10,779 nucleotides of DNA, from contig NZ_AJZM02000129.1 of the NCBI RefSeq assembly GCF_000272405.2, forward strand, positions 1-10,779, read 5' to 3'. The stretch comes from Vibrio tasmaniensis 1F-187 (GTDB lineage: Bacteria > Pseudomonadota > Gammaproteobacteria > Enterobacterales > Vibrionaceae). Made by a program: the position numbers and the translations under genes. Shown one piece after another: positions 1 through 6,075 of the stretch (its first letter is position 1; every line of letters starts with the position of its first letter). The notes beneath the pieces are model-generated. The model was not told the DNA's origin, searched no databases, and saw only the letters and a program-made list of their open reading frames with translations.

Positions 1-48
1 TTTCTCTTCGTTAAACCATTTTACTACGCCGTTTGTTTTGTTAGACAT
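1..48 (-). CDS. Cold-shock protein, CspA family (5' end only)
   Basis: Only the first 16 codons lie in the window, reading MSNKTNGVVKWFNEEK on the minus strand; the gene continues past the left edge. The block G-x-VKWFN is the hallmark N-terminal strand of CspA-type cold-shock domains, placed just before the RNP1 motif (KGFGFI), which would lie outside. CspA-type proteins are about 70 residues, bind single-stranded RNA/DNA and act as RNA chaperones in the cytoplasm. An AAGGGA ribosome-binding site lies a few bases upstream of the ATG (46-48). A long AT-rich, structured upstream region (49-300) resembles the long leaders of cold-induced csp genes. It is transcribed away from the sugar operon and is probably functionally unrelated to it. 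The family call is firm despite the short stretch; cold inducibility is inferred. Confidence 0.88.
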   Translation of the reverse strand, partial: MSNKTNGVVKWFNEEK

Positions 49-300
49 GATGTGTCCCTTATATAAAAATAAAAAATTAATCGCCAAAAGTGCGATGCGC
101 TGAAAGCTTGAATTATTTAATGTATCTATGAAGCCAAGGGAAACACTGAGAATAACAATGAAGCAATACTAAGGGTTTTACTTTACAACTGGATGTTTCA
201 TTTAATAACCCTGAAAACAGAGCAAGCACATTCTTGGTGATCCTGACCAGGTTGTAAAGCGTTATTTGAATAAAATGACTATTTTTTGTTCAATTAACTT
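49..300 (-). promoter_or_regulatory. Probable structured 5' leader of the cold-shock gene
   Basis: This non-coding stretch precedes the csp start on the minus strand. A long inverted repeat is visible: CTTTACAACTGG (181-192) pairs with CCAGGTTGTAAAG (247-259), giving 12 pairs with one bulged base. AGGGTT (172-177) can pair with AACCCT (207-212) inside that stem's loop, which makes an H-type pseudoknot geometry. A second small hairpin, ATCGC/GCGAT (80-84/92-96), precedes a U-rich stretch and the ribosome-binding site. E. coli cspA has a leader of about 160 nt that changes fold with temperature, so a comparable role is plausible. I found no convincing -35/-10 pair; TTGAAC at 288-293 (minus) has only a poor -10. 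No small ORF worth calling was seen. Confidence 0.5.
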
Positions 301-436
301 CTATTCAGCCCCACAACATCACTGAACTTCATTTACAAAGCTATGATCTGAAGAAATTTACTCTTCCGCGGTTTGGTTCGGGCAACACACACGGCCAGTA
401 ATAATGTCCTACTAGAATCAAGAGTACGACAAAAGC
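301..436. other. Intergenic DNA with no recognisable feature
   Basis: This stretch lies between the probable csp leader and the terminator-like element behind the DeoR-family gene. No ORF with a ribosome-binding site, no tRNA-like fold, no clear promoter and no repeat array was seen on either strand. Confidence 0.5.
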
Positions 437-467
437 AAAAACACGCGCCGTGGTAGCACTCTCCACG
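437..467 (-). terminator. Weak rho-independent terminator after the DeoR-family gene
   Basis: Read on the minus strand just after the regulator's stop codon, the sequence offers two overlapping hairpins: CGTGG/CCACG (449-453/463-467) and a short GC-rich CACG-GCG-CGTG hairpin (442-452). The latter is followed at once by five T residues (437-441 in plus coordinates) and then GCTTTT. The position and the T run fit an intrinsic terminator. The stem is short, so efficiency may be low, with readthrough toward the csp gene possible. Confidence 0.45.
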
Positions 468-470
468 TAA

Positions 471-1247
471 CTAAACTACCTGTATCTTCACACCTAGTTC
501 TCGTAAAGCATCAAGCACCTTAGGGTCAGCGCCGTCATCTGTAATCAATGTGTCAATCTGAGAAGCGGTAGCGAGTAACTTTCCACCATGCTTACCTACT
601 TTGCTGCTATCTATCAGAGCCACAATACGATCACCATACTCCAGCAGCTTTTTCTCTGCCATATAGACCAATAGATCAGAGGTATGCACACCAGCTGTCG
701 TAACACCCGTACCCGTAAAGAAGACAAAACGACTTTTATGGTCATCTGCTGCTTCTTCATCTGGAGAAATAGTGATCTGACGTTCGGGTAGATATTGGCC
801 ACCAAGTATGATGATACTTTGATGATCTTGACTAATCAGCTGATAAGCCAATGGCATAAAATTCGTCACAACTTGCACATCACGATGCGCTAAATGCTCT
901 CCCATCAAAAAAGTCGTATTGCTACCACTCACAATAATACTGTCGTGTTCTTCACACATATCTGCCGCAGCTTTAGCAATTCTCTTTTTCGCTACATAGC
1001 TTTCTATATCTGTTTCGCAGGGGATAAAGCTGCTTGGTGCATGAGTTGCGGCTAGGGACAAGTCAAAATTGATTACCTCTGCCCCATTACGGATTTTTTT
1101 CAGCCTCCCTTCTTCCGCCAACTTTGTAATGTCCCGACGAGCTGTAGATAAAGAGATATCTAACATCTTCACATAGTCATTTGTCGTTATAAACGTATGA
1201 CTCGTTAGATGATCTAACAAGCTTCTATGACGCTGAGCTTCATTCAT
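471..1247 (-). CDS. DeoR-family transcriptional regulator, UlaR-like
   Basis: 258 residues, the usual DeoR-family length. The N-terminal winged HTH (about 5-57) contains the family signature around ISLSTARRDITKLAEEG and the wing LKKIRNGAE. The C-terminal DeoRC sugar-phosphate sensor domain (about 84-240) shows GSNTTFLMGEHL, VVTNFMPLAYQL, IILGGQY (147-152) and D-S-S-K-V-G (213-218). From memory, E. coli UlaR (L-ascorbate repressor) shares MTEAQRH at the start, LKK-x-RNGAE, IIMGGQY, ITLSP, VDSSKIG and a C-terminus ending in GVSILRV, so this is close to UlaR rather than a generic DeoR. It is divergent from the operon at 1459 with a shared control region, so it probably represses both, relieved by a phosphorylated sugar. 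The ATG at 1245-1247 has no strong Shine-Dalgarno; ATGs just upstream hit stops. No ascorbate genes are present, so the name ulaR is not assigned. Confidence 0.93.
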   Translation of the reverse strand: MNEAQRHRSLLDHLTSHTFITTNDYVKMLDISLSTARRDITKLAEEGRLKKIRNGAEVINFDLSLAATHAPSSFIPCETDIESYVAKKRIAKAAADMCEEHDSIIVSGSNTTFLMGEHLAHRDVQVVTNFMPLAYQLISQDHQSIIILGGQYLPERQITISPDEEAADDHKSRFVFFTGTGVTTAGVHTSDLLVYMAEKKLLEYGDRIVALIDSSKVGKHGGKLLATASQIDTLITDDGADPKVLDALRELGVKIQVV

Positions 1248-1263
1248 TGTTCATACCATTAAG

Positions 1264-1361
1264 TTCTTTTGAATTATTTTGACGCATTATGAACTTTTGA
1301 GCAATTAGATTCTCAAAATGAACTCTTTTGAATTAATTTGACTCAAAATATGTGATCAAAA
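1264..1361. promoter_or_regulatory. Operator array: TTTTGA/TCAAAA half-sites, probably for the DeoR-family regulator
   Basis: TTTTGA occurs at 1267, 1277, 1295 and 1326, with ATTTGA at 1336. The inverse TCAAAA occurs at 1313, 1343 and 1356. An 18-bp block, CTTTTGAATTATTTTGAC (1266-1283), recurs with one change at 1325-1342, exactly 59 bp away, and each copy holds two half-sites 10 bp apart. TTTTGAG (1295-1301) and CTCAAAA (1312-1318) form a perfect 7-bp inverted repeat with a 10-bp spacer. The position between divergent regulator and operon, and the general AT-rich TTTGA-type operators of DeoR proteins, make this the likely binding region. Binding itself is inferred. Confidence 0.65.
1286..1317 (-). 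promoter_or_regulatory. Possible promoter of the DeoR-family gene
   Basis: On the minus strand TTGAGA (1312-1317) and CATAAT (1286-1291) resemble -35 and -10 boxes. The 19-bp spacer is longer than ideal. Initiation would fall near 1279, about 30 bases before the start codon. The candidate overlaps the TTTTGA/TCAAAA half-sites, consistent with autorepression. Tentative. Confidence 0.3.
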
Positions 1362-1390
1362 CCATTATTTTGTTCATGATAAATCAAAAA

Positions 1391-1436
1391 TGACTTTACG
1401 TGACCGTATTTGACCACTTATAGTCAATTTGCGTCA
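1391..1436. repeat. Helically phased TGAC/GTCA array over the operon promoter
   Basis: TGAC starts at 1391, 1401 and 1411, and the inverse GTCA starts at 1423 and 1433, so spacing is exactly 10 bp within each set. The copy at 1411 is embedded in ATTTGAC, matching the TTTTGAC and ATTTGAC half-sites at 1277 and 1336. The block covers the candidate operon promoter. It is probably an extension of the repressor's operator system, or the site of a second regulator. Confidence 0.5.
1395..1424 (+). promoter_or_regulatory. Candidate sigma-70 promoter of the sugar operon
   Basis: TATAGT (1419-1424) matches five of six -10 positions. TTTACG (1395-1400) is a weak -35 match with an 18-bp spacer. Transcription would begin near 1431, leaving a leader of about 28 bases before the ATG at 1459. 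The promoter is buried in the TGAC/GTCA array, which fits repression by occlusion. The weak -35 suggests an activator may be needed; a lone TGTGA (1351-1355) lies upstream, but its partner half-site is poor. Confidence 0.4.
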
Positions 1437-1458
1437 TGAGAAGTCACTGGAGAGTAAA

Positions 1459-2301
1459 ATGAAATACCAAGCAGTAATGATTGATTTAGATGGAACACTG
1501 TTAAGTGATGCTGAGCAGATCTGCGTGACTAACAAACAAGCGATTTGTCTTGCAGTTAATAATGGATATCAGGTGAGCTTGGCGAGTGGTAGACCGCACC
1601 AGCTGATGATGCCATATGTTGACCAGCTTCAATTATCGCTACCAATCATCTGCTGCAATGGTGCCTATATTTATGACCCTAAAACACAACGTGTTCAACA
1701 TCAGCACACAATTAGTCATGAATCACTAACGGGTCTGTTGAGCTTACTGAATGATGGACATTTCGCCTTCACCATCTATTCAAGTAAAGGCATCTTTGCT
1801 CAAAAAGAATCAACTCATACAAAGGGTTTAGAAAAAAAGGCTGAGGTTATTAATGCCGCAATGGAGCTGCAGATTATCCCAACGCTGACCGAACTCATCG
1901 CTCGCAGTGGCGATGTATACAAAGTATTAGTGTCTAGCCAAGACAAAGAATCTCTAAACCAGTTACGAGATTCCTTAAAAACGCACTTCCAAGCTGACTT
2001 ATCAACACCGAATAAATTGGACATTACGTCTAAAGCAGCCACCAAAGGCCACGCTCTTCAGCAGTGGCTAAATGACCAAAGAATTTCATCTCATAACACC
2101 ATTGCTTTTGGGGATGGGGACAACGATGCCTCTATGTTCCGACTTGTCGGAGAACCTGTCGCAATGGCTAATGCCAGCCCTGCTTTAAAAGGCATGGCTA
2201 ATCTAATTGTTACCAATAACAACGGCTGTGGAATTGGCCAGTACCTTCGCTTGATAGTGCAAGAAGGCCAACACACATGCCAAAACACTTTTAGTTACTA
2301 A
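1459..2301 (+). CDS. Cof-type HAD-family phosphatase (HAD subfamily IIB)
   Basis: 280 residues, typical of Cof/YidA-like cytoplasmic phosphatases that act on sugar phosphates and related small phosphoesters. All HAD motifs are present: DLDGTLL (9-15; nucleophile D9, acid/base D11), SGR (43-45), the motif III lysine in KGHAL (K196), and GDGDNDASM (218-226; D219, D223) for Mg2+. The cap between about residues 85 and 190 is type C2B. The reading frame is open further upstream to a TTG at 1429, but the ATG at 1459 has GGAGAG at 1449-1454 with good spacing, and starting there puts motif I at the usual residue 9, so it is chosen. It is the first gene of the operon, 9 bp from the epimerase gene. The exact substrate cannot be read from sequence; a role in dephosphorylating a pathway intermediate is inferred. 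Confidence 0.9.
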   Translation: MKYQAVMIDLDGTLLSDAEQICVTNKQAICLAVNNGYQVSLASGRPHQLMMPYVDQLQLSLPIICCNGAYIYDPKTQRVQHQHTISHESLTGLLSLLNDGHFAFTIYSSKGIFAQKESTHTKGLEKKAEVINAAMELQIIPTLTELIARSGDVYKVLVSSQDKESLNQLRDSLKTHFQADLSTPNKLDITSKAATKGHALQQWLNDQRISSHNTIAFGDGDNDASMFRLVGEPVAMANASPALKGMANLIVTNNNGCGIGQYLRLIVQEGQHTCQNTFSY

Positions 2302-2310
2302 GGATAAATC

Positions 2311-3042
2311 ATGAAAAAAGTAAAAATTGCCGCAGGATTAGCACACGTAGATTACGGCCACATTGCAGACGTAGTGAAAGAAGTATCTGATGCTGGTGCC
2401 GATTACATCCACTGTGATGCAGCAGATATGCATGACCTGAAAAACCTGCAATTGATGGGGGGGCATCAAATTGTTGAAGGCATTCGTCCTTACACTGAAA
2501 AGCCAATTGAAGTTCACGCTTACTTCAAAGATTGCGACAAATTATTTATCGATAAAATCGCTGCTGCTGGTGCAGACATGCTGATTCTACCAGCTGAGCA
2601 TTTTATCGGTGCTCCTCTGTGTTACATCATTAAGTACTGTCAAAACCACGGAATGAAATTTGGTTTAACCGTTGGTGCATTAACGCCAGTGTCATTTGTT
2701 AAAGAATCTATCTACTACCTAGACCGTTTACACATTGTTATTCACGGCATTACTGATGGCGATGATGAATGGTTATGGCGCAAATCTGCGATTGCAATGA
2801 TCCGCGAAGCACGTGAACTCATCAACGAACGCAACCCTAACTGTGAGCTATGTGTTGATGGCGGTATCCGTAACCACAACATCGAAGAACTGCTTAATGA
2901 AGATATTGACGTGATGGTTGCATCGACAAATATCTTTGGCCACAAAGACGGCATCACAGCAGGCGTTCGTGACTTCCGCGCAGCAATCGACCAACTGGAA
3001 GATAAAGCAGCGGCAAACACAAAAGAAGTCGAAACCGTTTAA
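2311..3042 (+). CDS. Ribulose-phosphate 3-epimerase family protein, divergent
   Basis: 243 residues, slightly longer than the usual 220-230, a (beta/alpha)8 barrel. The four metal ligands of the Rpe family can be placed: H34 and D36 in IHCDAADMHD, H69 in EVHAYF, and D183 in CVDGGIR. However, the usual xDVMDGxFVPN after D36 reads as AADMHDLKN, HLMV is HAYF, and the PG-x-GGQ phosphate-binding loop is replaced by IHGITDGDDEW (144-154). This supports an epimerase acting on a phosphorylated ketose but argues against ordinary D-ribulose-5-P specificity; an allulose-6-P 3-epimerase-like or SgcE-like role is possible. AAGGA (2300-2304) overlaps the previous stop and sits 6 bases from the ATG. A run of seven G residues lies at codons 49-51 (2457-2463). 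The C-terminal tail after about residue 230 is polar and may be disordered. Confidence 0.8.
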   Translation: MKKVKIAAGLAHVDYGHIADVVKEVSDAGADYIHCDAADMHDLKNLQLMGGHQIVEGIRPYTEKPIEVHAYFKDCDKLFIDKIAAAGADMLILPAEHFIGAPLCYIIKYCQNHGMKFGLTVGALTPVSFVKESIYYLDRLHIVIHGITDGDDEWLWRKSAIAMIREARELINERNPNCELCVDGGIRNHNIEELLNEDIDVMVASTNIFGHKDGITAGVRDFRAAIDQLEDKAAANTKEVETV

Positions 3043-3045
3043 GTA

Positions 3046-3088
3046 ATTGCCTAGCGCAGCTTCTATCGAATCGATGCGCCACAGCAAT
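3046..3088 (+). other. Intercistronic stem-loop 1
   Basis: Nested complementary arms just after the epimerase stop: ATTGC/GCAAT (3046-3050/3084-3088), GCGCA/TGCGC (3054-3058/3075-3079), and an inner ATCG/CGAT (3065-3068/3072-3075). No T run follows, so it is not a standard terminator. It may affect mRNA processing or stability. Confidence 0.4.
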
Positions 3089-3099
3089 CTAGAAATAAC

Positions 3100-3139
3100 G
3101 GTGCTAAACCTACCCCCCTCTATGCTCGGGTTTGGCACC
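3100..3139 (+). other. Intercistronic stem-loop 2, 11-bp stem
   Basis: GGTGCTAAACC (3100-3110) pairs with GGTTTGGCACC (3129-3139) over 11 positions with one G-U wobble, closing an 18-base loop that contains six C residues (3113-3118). The AAGGA ribosome-binding site of the dehydrogenase follows at 3146-3150 and no T run is present. This looks like an mRNA-stability or processing element, or an attenuating structure, inside the operon rather than its end. Confidence 0.5.
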
Positions 3140-3157
3140 ACTACCAAGGATTAAACC

Positions 3158-4318
3158 ATGACACAGTTTCAACACTATCAACCGACCAAGCTAACCTTTG
3201 GTGCGGGTGAGATTCAGAAAATAGGTCAGCTTATCGCTCAATATGGCACACGTTGCCTAGTCGTATCCGAACCTATTTTTGATGCAGTAAAGCCAGCCTA
3301 TGACCGCATTTTTACTTTGCTTTCAGAGCAAGGAATTGAAGTGACTCATTTTGATGGTGTCGTACCGAATCCGCCTACAACCGTCGTTGAACTTGGCCGC
3401 CAAGTGGCCATCGGAAATAACTGTGATGTGGTTTTGGCCATTGGTGGTGGTTCATCGATTGATACAGCAAAAATCATTTCGGCAACGATCAATGCAGAGT
3501 CTCTAGATTGGGCTCATTGGTTTGCCACTTATGATTCACCGTTTGGGGACGTCAACCCACTACCCGTGAAAGTCGTACCTTTGATCGCTGTACCTACAAC
3601 ATCGGGAACAGGCTCTCAAGTGACGCAAGCGGCAGTGATTACCGACCTTGAGCAACATGCAAAGCTAACACTGTTTCACCCTGAATTTTTCCCTTGTGAA
3701 GCGTTAATCGATCCAGAGCTCATGCTGACACTGCCTCCACGTATGACAGCTATGACCGGATTTGATGCTTTTTCACATGCGTTTGAATCATTTACGGGTA
3801 CTCGACCATCTCCATTTGTTGATGGTATGGCGTTAGAAGCAATGAAGCTTGTCATTGATCACCTACCGAGTGTTGTCGACAACGGCGCAGATTTACATGG
3901 CCGCTGCCAACTCGCGAAAGCAGACACACTTGGCGGGATCTCGCTAGCTAATGGCGGTGCGGGGGCACCACACCCTTTAGGCGAAATCTTAGGTAGTAGC
4001 AAAACAAACCTACCACATGGATTAACACTCGCAGTGGTTTATCCAGCTTATGTACAACTTCAATGGCGCAAGCAACCAGAGAGATTTGCTCAAGTGGCTG
4101 AGTTATTTGGTGCTGTGGGAAGTACCGAAGAAAAAGCTCAATCATTAGCGGCTGCTCTTGTGAAATTCCTTGAACGTATCTGTCTTGAATCGAACTTAAC
4201 TCAAGTAGGTGTCACCAAAGAAGATGTTCAAAAGTTGGAGCCGGATTTTTGCTTTGATCTACCACTAACCAGTGGTGAAGAAATGAAAAAAGTATTGCAG
4301 GCCAGTTTGGTTGAATAA
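3158..4318 (+). CDS. Iron-containing (group III) alcohol dehydrogenase
   Basis: 386 residues, the normal length for the FucO/YqhD-type Fe-ADH family, cytoplasmic. The N-terminal dinucleotide-binding domain has GGGSSIDTAK (96-105). The C-terminal helical domain has the four metal ligands: D203 and H207 in GFDAFSHAFE, H272 in APHPLGEILG and H287 in LPHGLTLAV. The acidic E38 at the end of an early strand, where FucO-like enzymes carry Asp, suggests NAD(H) rather than NADP(H) (inference). The family reversibly oxidises alcohols or polyols to aldehydes or ketones. AAGGA at 3146-3150 precedes the ATG. It sits 115 bp after the epimerase gene, behind two hairpins, and 53 bp before the next gene. In this operon it may oxidise a sugar alcohol or phospho-polyol, or reduce an aldehyde product; the substrate is unknown. 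Confidence 0.93.
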   Translation: MTQFQHYQPTKLTFGAGEIQKIGQLIAQYGTRCLVVSEPIFDAVKPAYDRIFTLLSEQGIEVTHFDGVVPNPPTTVVELGRQVAIGNNCDVVLAIGGGSSIDTAKIISATINAESLDWAHWFATYDSPFGDVNPLPVKVVPLIAVPTTSGTGSQVTQAAVITDLEQHAKLTLFHPEFFPCEALIDPELMLTLPPRMTAMTGFDAFSHAFESFTGTRPSPFVDGMALEAMKLVIDHLPSVVDNGADLHGRCQLAKADTLGGISLANGGAGAPHPLGEILGSSKTNLPHGLTLAVVYPAYVQLQWRKQPERFAQVAELFGAVGSTEEKAQSLAAALVKFLERICLESNLTQVGVTKEDVQKLEPDFCFDLPLTSGEEMKKVLQASLVE

Positions 4319-4371
4319 GCGACAGTCACAAATTCACGTTTGTCATAATTAAAGAAAATGGAGATTGAAAC

Positions 4372-5115
4372 ATGGAGTGCAAGAACAACACTTTAGGTCA
4401 TACAGCTTTGAAATTGGAAAGAGAGGAATTCATTGCCAGTAACCTGAAAGCGTTGGTCTTTGACTTCGATGGCCTTCTCGTCGATACCGAAACCTGTATG
4501 TTCAAAGCCTGGGAAGCTTTGTTAAAACCATACGGAGTTGAAGTTTCGCCACTCCAGGTTGCTGGCCTAGTTGGGAGCTCAGCGCCAGCAACCTACCTTT
4601 ATCAACTATTCAACAAAGCGTCGAATCAAAAGCTGTCCGATTCACAAATTCGCGATCGAGTGATCGCTCATGCCTACCAATTAATTGCTTCAATAACAGA
4701 ACGAGAAGGTGTCCGTCAGTATCTAGACTTTGCTAAATCACACTCATTGAGCATTGCACTGGCCACCAGCTCAGAGGCTGAACATTACATGCCAATTCTG
4801 AATCGTTTGAACCTTACACCCTATTTTGACTGTTTTATCGGAGCAGAAGACATTGCCTCAGATAGACGGAAACCACATCCCGATGTGTATTTAGCGGCAT
4901 TAGAACAACTCGGTGTATCTGCCCATCAAGCCATCGCTTTCGAAGATTCCCCTCCTGGAATTATGGCGGCTCGATCGGCAGGAATACCAACAGTTGCAGT
5001 AACCAATTTGCTCACTCGTCACCTCGATGTCTCGCTAGCCAACGTGGTGCTGAGTTCGATGAATGATCAAACGCTACTGCAATTGATAAACCAACTTACC
5101 GAGAATGAACGATGA
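4372..5115 (+). CDS. HAD-family phosphatase, beta-phosphoglucomutase-like (subfamily IA)
   Basis: 247 residues. Motif [11 protein letters not shown] (31-40; nucleophile D31, D33), a motif II serine in ATSSE, the motif III lysine in RRKPHPDVY, and motif [18 protein letters not shown] place it with beta-PGM/YniC/DOG-type enzymes with a small helical C1 cap inserted right after motif I. Members hydrolyse sugar phosphates or isomerise hexose-1-phosphates; phosphatase is more likely here but not certain. There is an unusual 24-residue polar leader before the conserved core. It is kept because GGAG (4360-4363) sits 8 bases before this ATG. The stop codon overlaps the start of the transaldolase gene (ATGA, 5112-5115), indicating translational coupling. 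It differs from the Cof-type phosphatase at 1459, so the operon carries two unrelated HAD classes. Confidence 0.9.
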   Translation: MECKNNTLGHTALKLEREEFIASNLKALVFDFDGLLVDTETCMFKAWEALLKPYGVEVSPLQVAGLVGSSAPATYLYQLFNKASNQKLSDSQIRDRVIAHAYQLIASITEREGVRQYLDFAKSHSLSIALATSSEAEHYMPILNRLNLTPYFDCFIGAEDIASDRRKPHPDVYLAALEQLGVSAHQAIAFEDSPPGIMAARSAGIPTVAVTNLLTRHLDVSLANVVLSSMNDQTLLQLINQLTENER

Positions 5116-6065
5116 ATAAATTAGAACAACTGAAAAAGCACACCACTGTCGTTGCCGACACAGGTGATATTGATGCTATTGCTGCATTTCAACCTGAAGA
5201 CGCCACAACTAACCCATCTCTAGTACTAAAAGCCGCAGAAATGCCGCAATACGATCACTTAATCGCCGATGCGATCACTTGGGCAAAAGCACAAAGCAAC
5301 GACAAATCACAACAGTTGATCGACGCTGGAGACAAACTGGCGGTCAACATTGGATTAGAAATTCTAAAAACGGTACCGGGGCGCATCTCAACAGAAGTCG
5401 ACGCTCGTATGTCATTCGACAGAGTCGCAAGCTTGGCAAAAGCTCGAAAGCTTATCGGCATGTATAACGAAGCTGGCATCAGTAACGACCGAATCCTAAT
5501 TAAGTTAGCGTCAACTTGGGAAGGCATTCGAGCAGCTCAAGAGCTAGAGAAAGAAGGCATCAATTGCAACCTAACGCTGCTGTTCAACTTTGCACAAGCC
5601 AAAGCCTGTGCAGAAGCCGGTGTATTCTTAATCTCACCTTTTGTCGGTCGTATCCTAGATTGGTACAAAACCAATACCGATAAAAAAGAGTACCTTCCTC
5701 ATGAAGATCCTGGTGTCGTTTCAGTCTCTGAAATTTACAACTACTACAAAGATCATGGCTACAACACGGTTGTGATGGGCGCGAGCTTCCGTAATGCCGA
5801 TGAAGTCCTAGCATTAGCGGGCTGTGACCGTTTGACCATAGGTCCTGCAATTTTAGACCAACTTGCAGCACAAGAAGGCTCTGTTGAGCGCCTACTCTTT
5901 GCCGACCGTGACACCATCAAAGAGACACCAACAGCTATGACTGAAGCACAGTTCCGCTGGGAGATGAACCAAGACCCGATGGCAACAGAAAAGCTCGCCG
6001 AAGGCATCCGTAACTTTGCCGTCGATCAAGGCAAGTTAGAAACCATGATCGAAGCACGCCTGTAG
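5112..6065 (+). CDS. tal: Transaldolase, TalB type
   Basis: 317 residues, matching E. coli TalB (317) nearly throughout. Transaldolase moves a dihydroxyacetone unit between sedoheptulose-7-P and glyceraldehyde-3-P to give erythrose-4-P and fructose-6-P in the non-oxidative pentose phosphate pathway, in the cytoplasm. Visible signatures are TTVVADTGD (D16), DATTNPSL (30-37), the Schiff-base lysine K131 in [24 protein letters not shown], and [18 protein letters not shown] near the end. The start overlaps the preceding HAD stop (ATGA) and the only Shine-Dalgarno is a weak GAGAA about 8 bases upstream, so translation is probably coupled. The next gene follows after 10 bp. Pairing of tal and tkt in one operon is common; its placement in a PTS/epimerase operon suggests a substrate-induced copy beside a housekeeping one elsewhere (inference). 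Confidence 0.97.
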   Translation: MNKLEQLKKHTTVVADTGDIDAIAAFQPEDATTNPSLVLKAAEMPQYDHLIADAITWAKAQSNDKSQQLIDAGDKLAVNIGLEILKTVPGRISTEVDARMSFDRVASLAKARKLIGMYNEAGISNDRILIKLASTWEGIRAAQELEKEGINCNLTLLFNFAQAKACAEAGVFLISPFVGRILDWYKTNTDKKEYLPHEDPGVVSVSEIYNYYKDHGYNTVVMGASFRNADEVLALAGCDRLTIGPAILDQLAAQEGSVERLLFADRDTIKETPTAMTEAQFRWEMNQDPMATEKLAEGIRNFAVDQGKLETMIEARL

Positions 6066-6075
6066 GAGAAGCAGA

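Noticed and set aside
61..96. Hairpin plus U-rich stretch ahead of the csp start as a terminator
   Set aside because: The stem is only 5 bp and lies inside the expected csp leader just before its ribosome-binding site; a leader element fits better.
1351..1366. CRP site (TGTGA at 1351-1355)
   Set aside because: The second half-site position reads CCATT rather than TCACA; only one half matches. Its centre would be about 72 bases upstream of the guessed start, which is suggestive but not enough.
1429..1458. Upstream TTG start that would lengthen the Cof-type HAD protein by 10 residues
   Set aside because: It overlaps the candidate promoter's initiation region and lacks a Shine-Dalgarno, while the ATG at 1459 has GGAGAG at proper spacing and puts motif I at the normal position.
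3100..3139. Rho-independent terminator ending the operon after the epimerase
   Set aside because: The stem is strong but is followed by ACTACCAAGG, not a T run, and leads straight into the ribosome-binding site of the next gene.
2848..3147. Minus-strand reading frame of 99 codons over the epimerase 3' end and spacer
   Set aside because: It is antisense to a well-supported gene, has no family resemblance and no good ribosome-binding site; the other long antisense frames in this window look the same.
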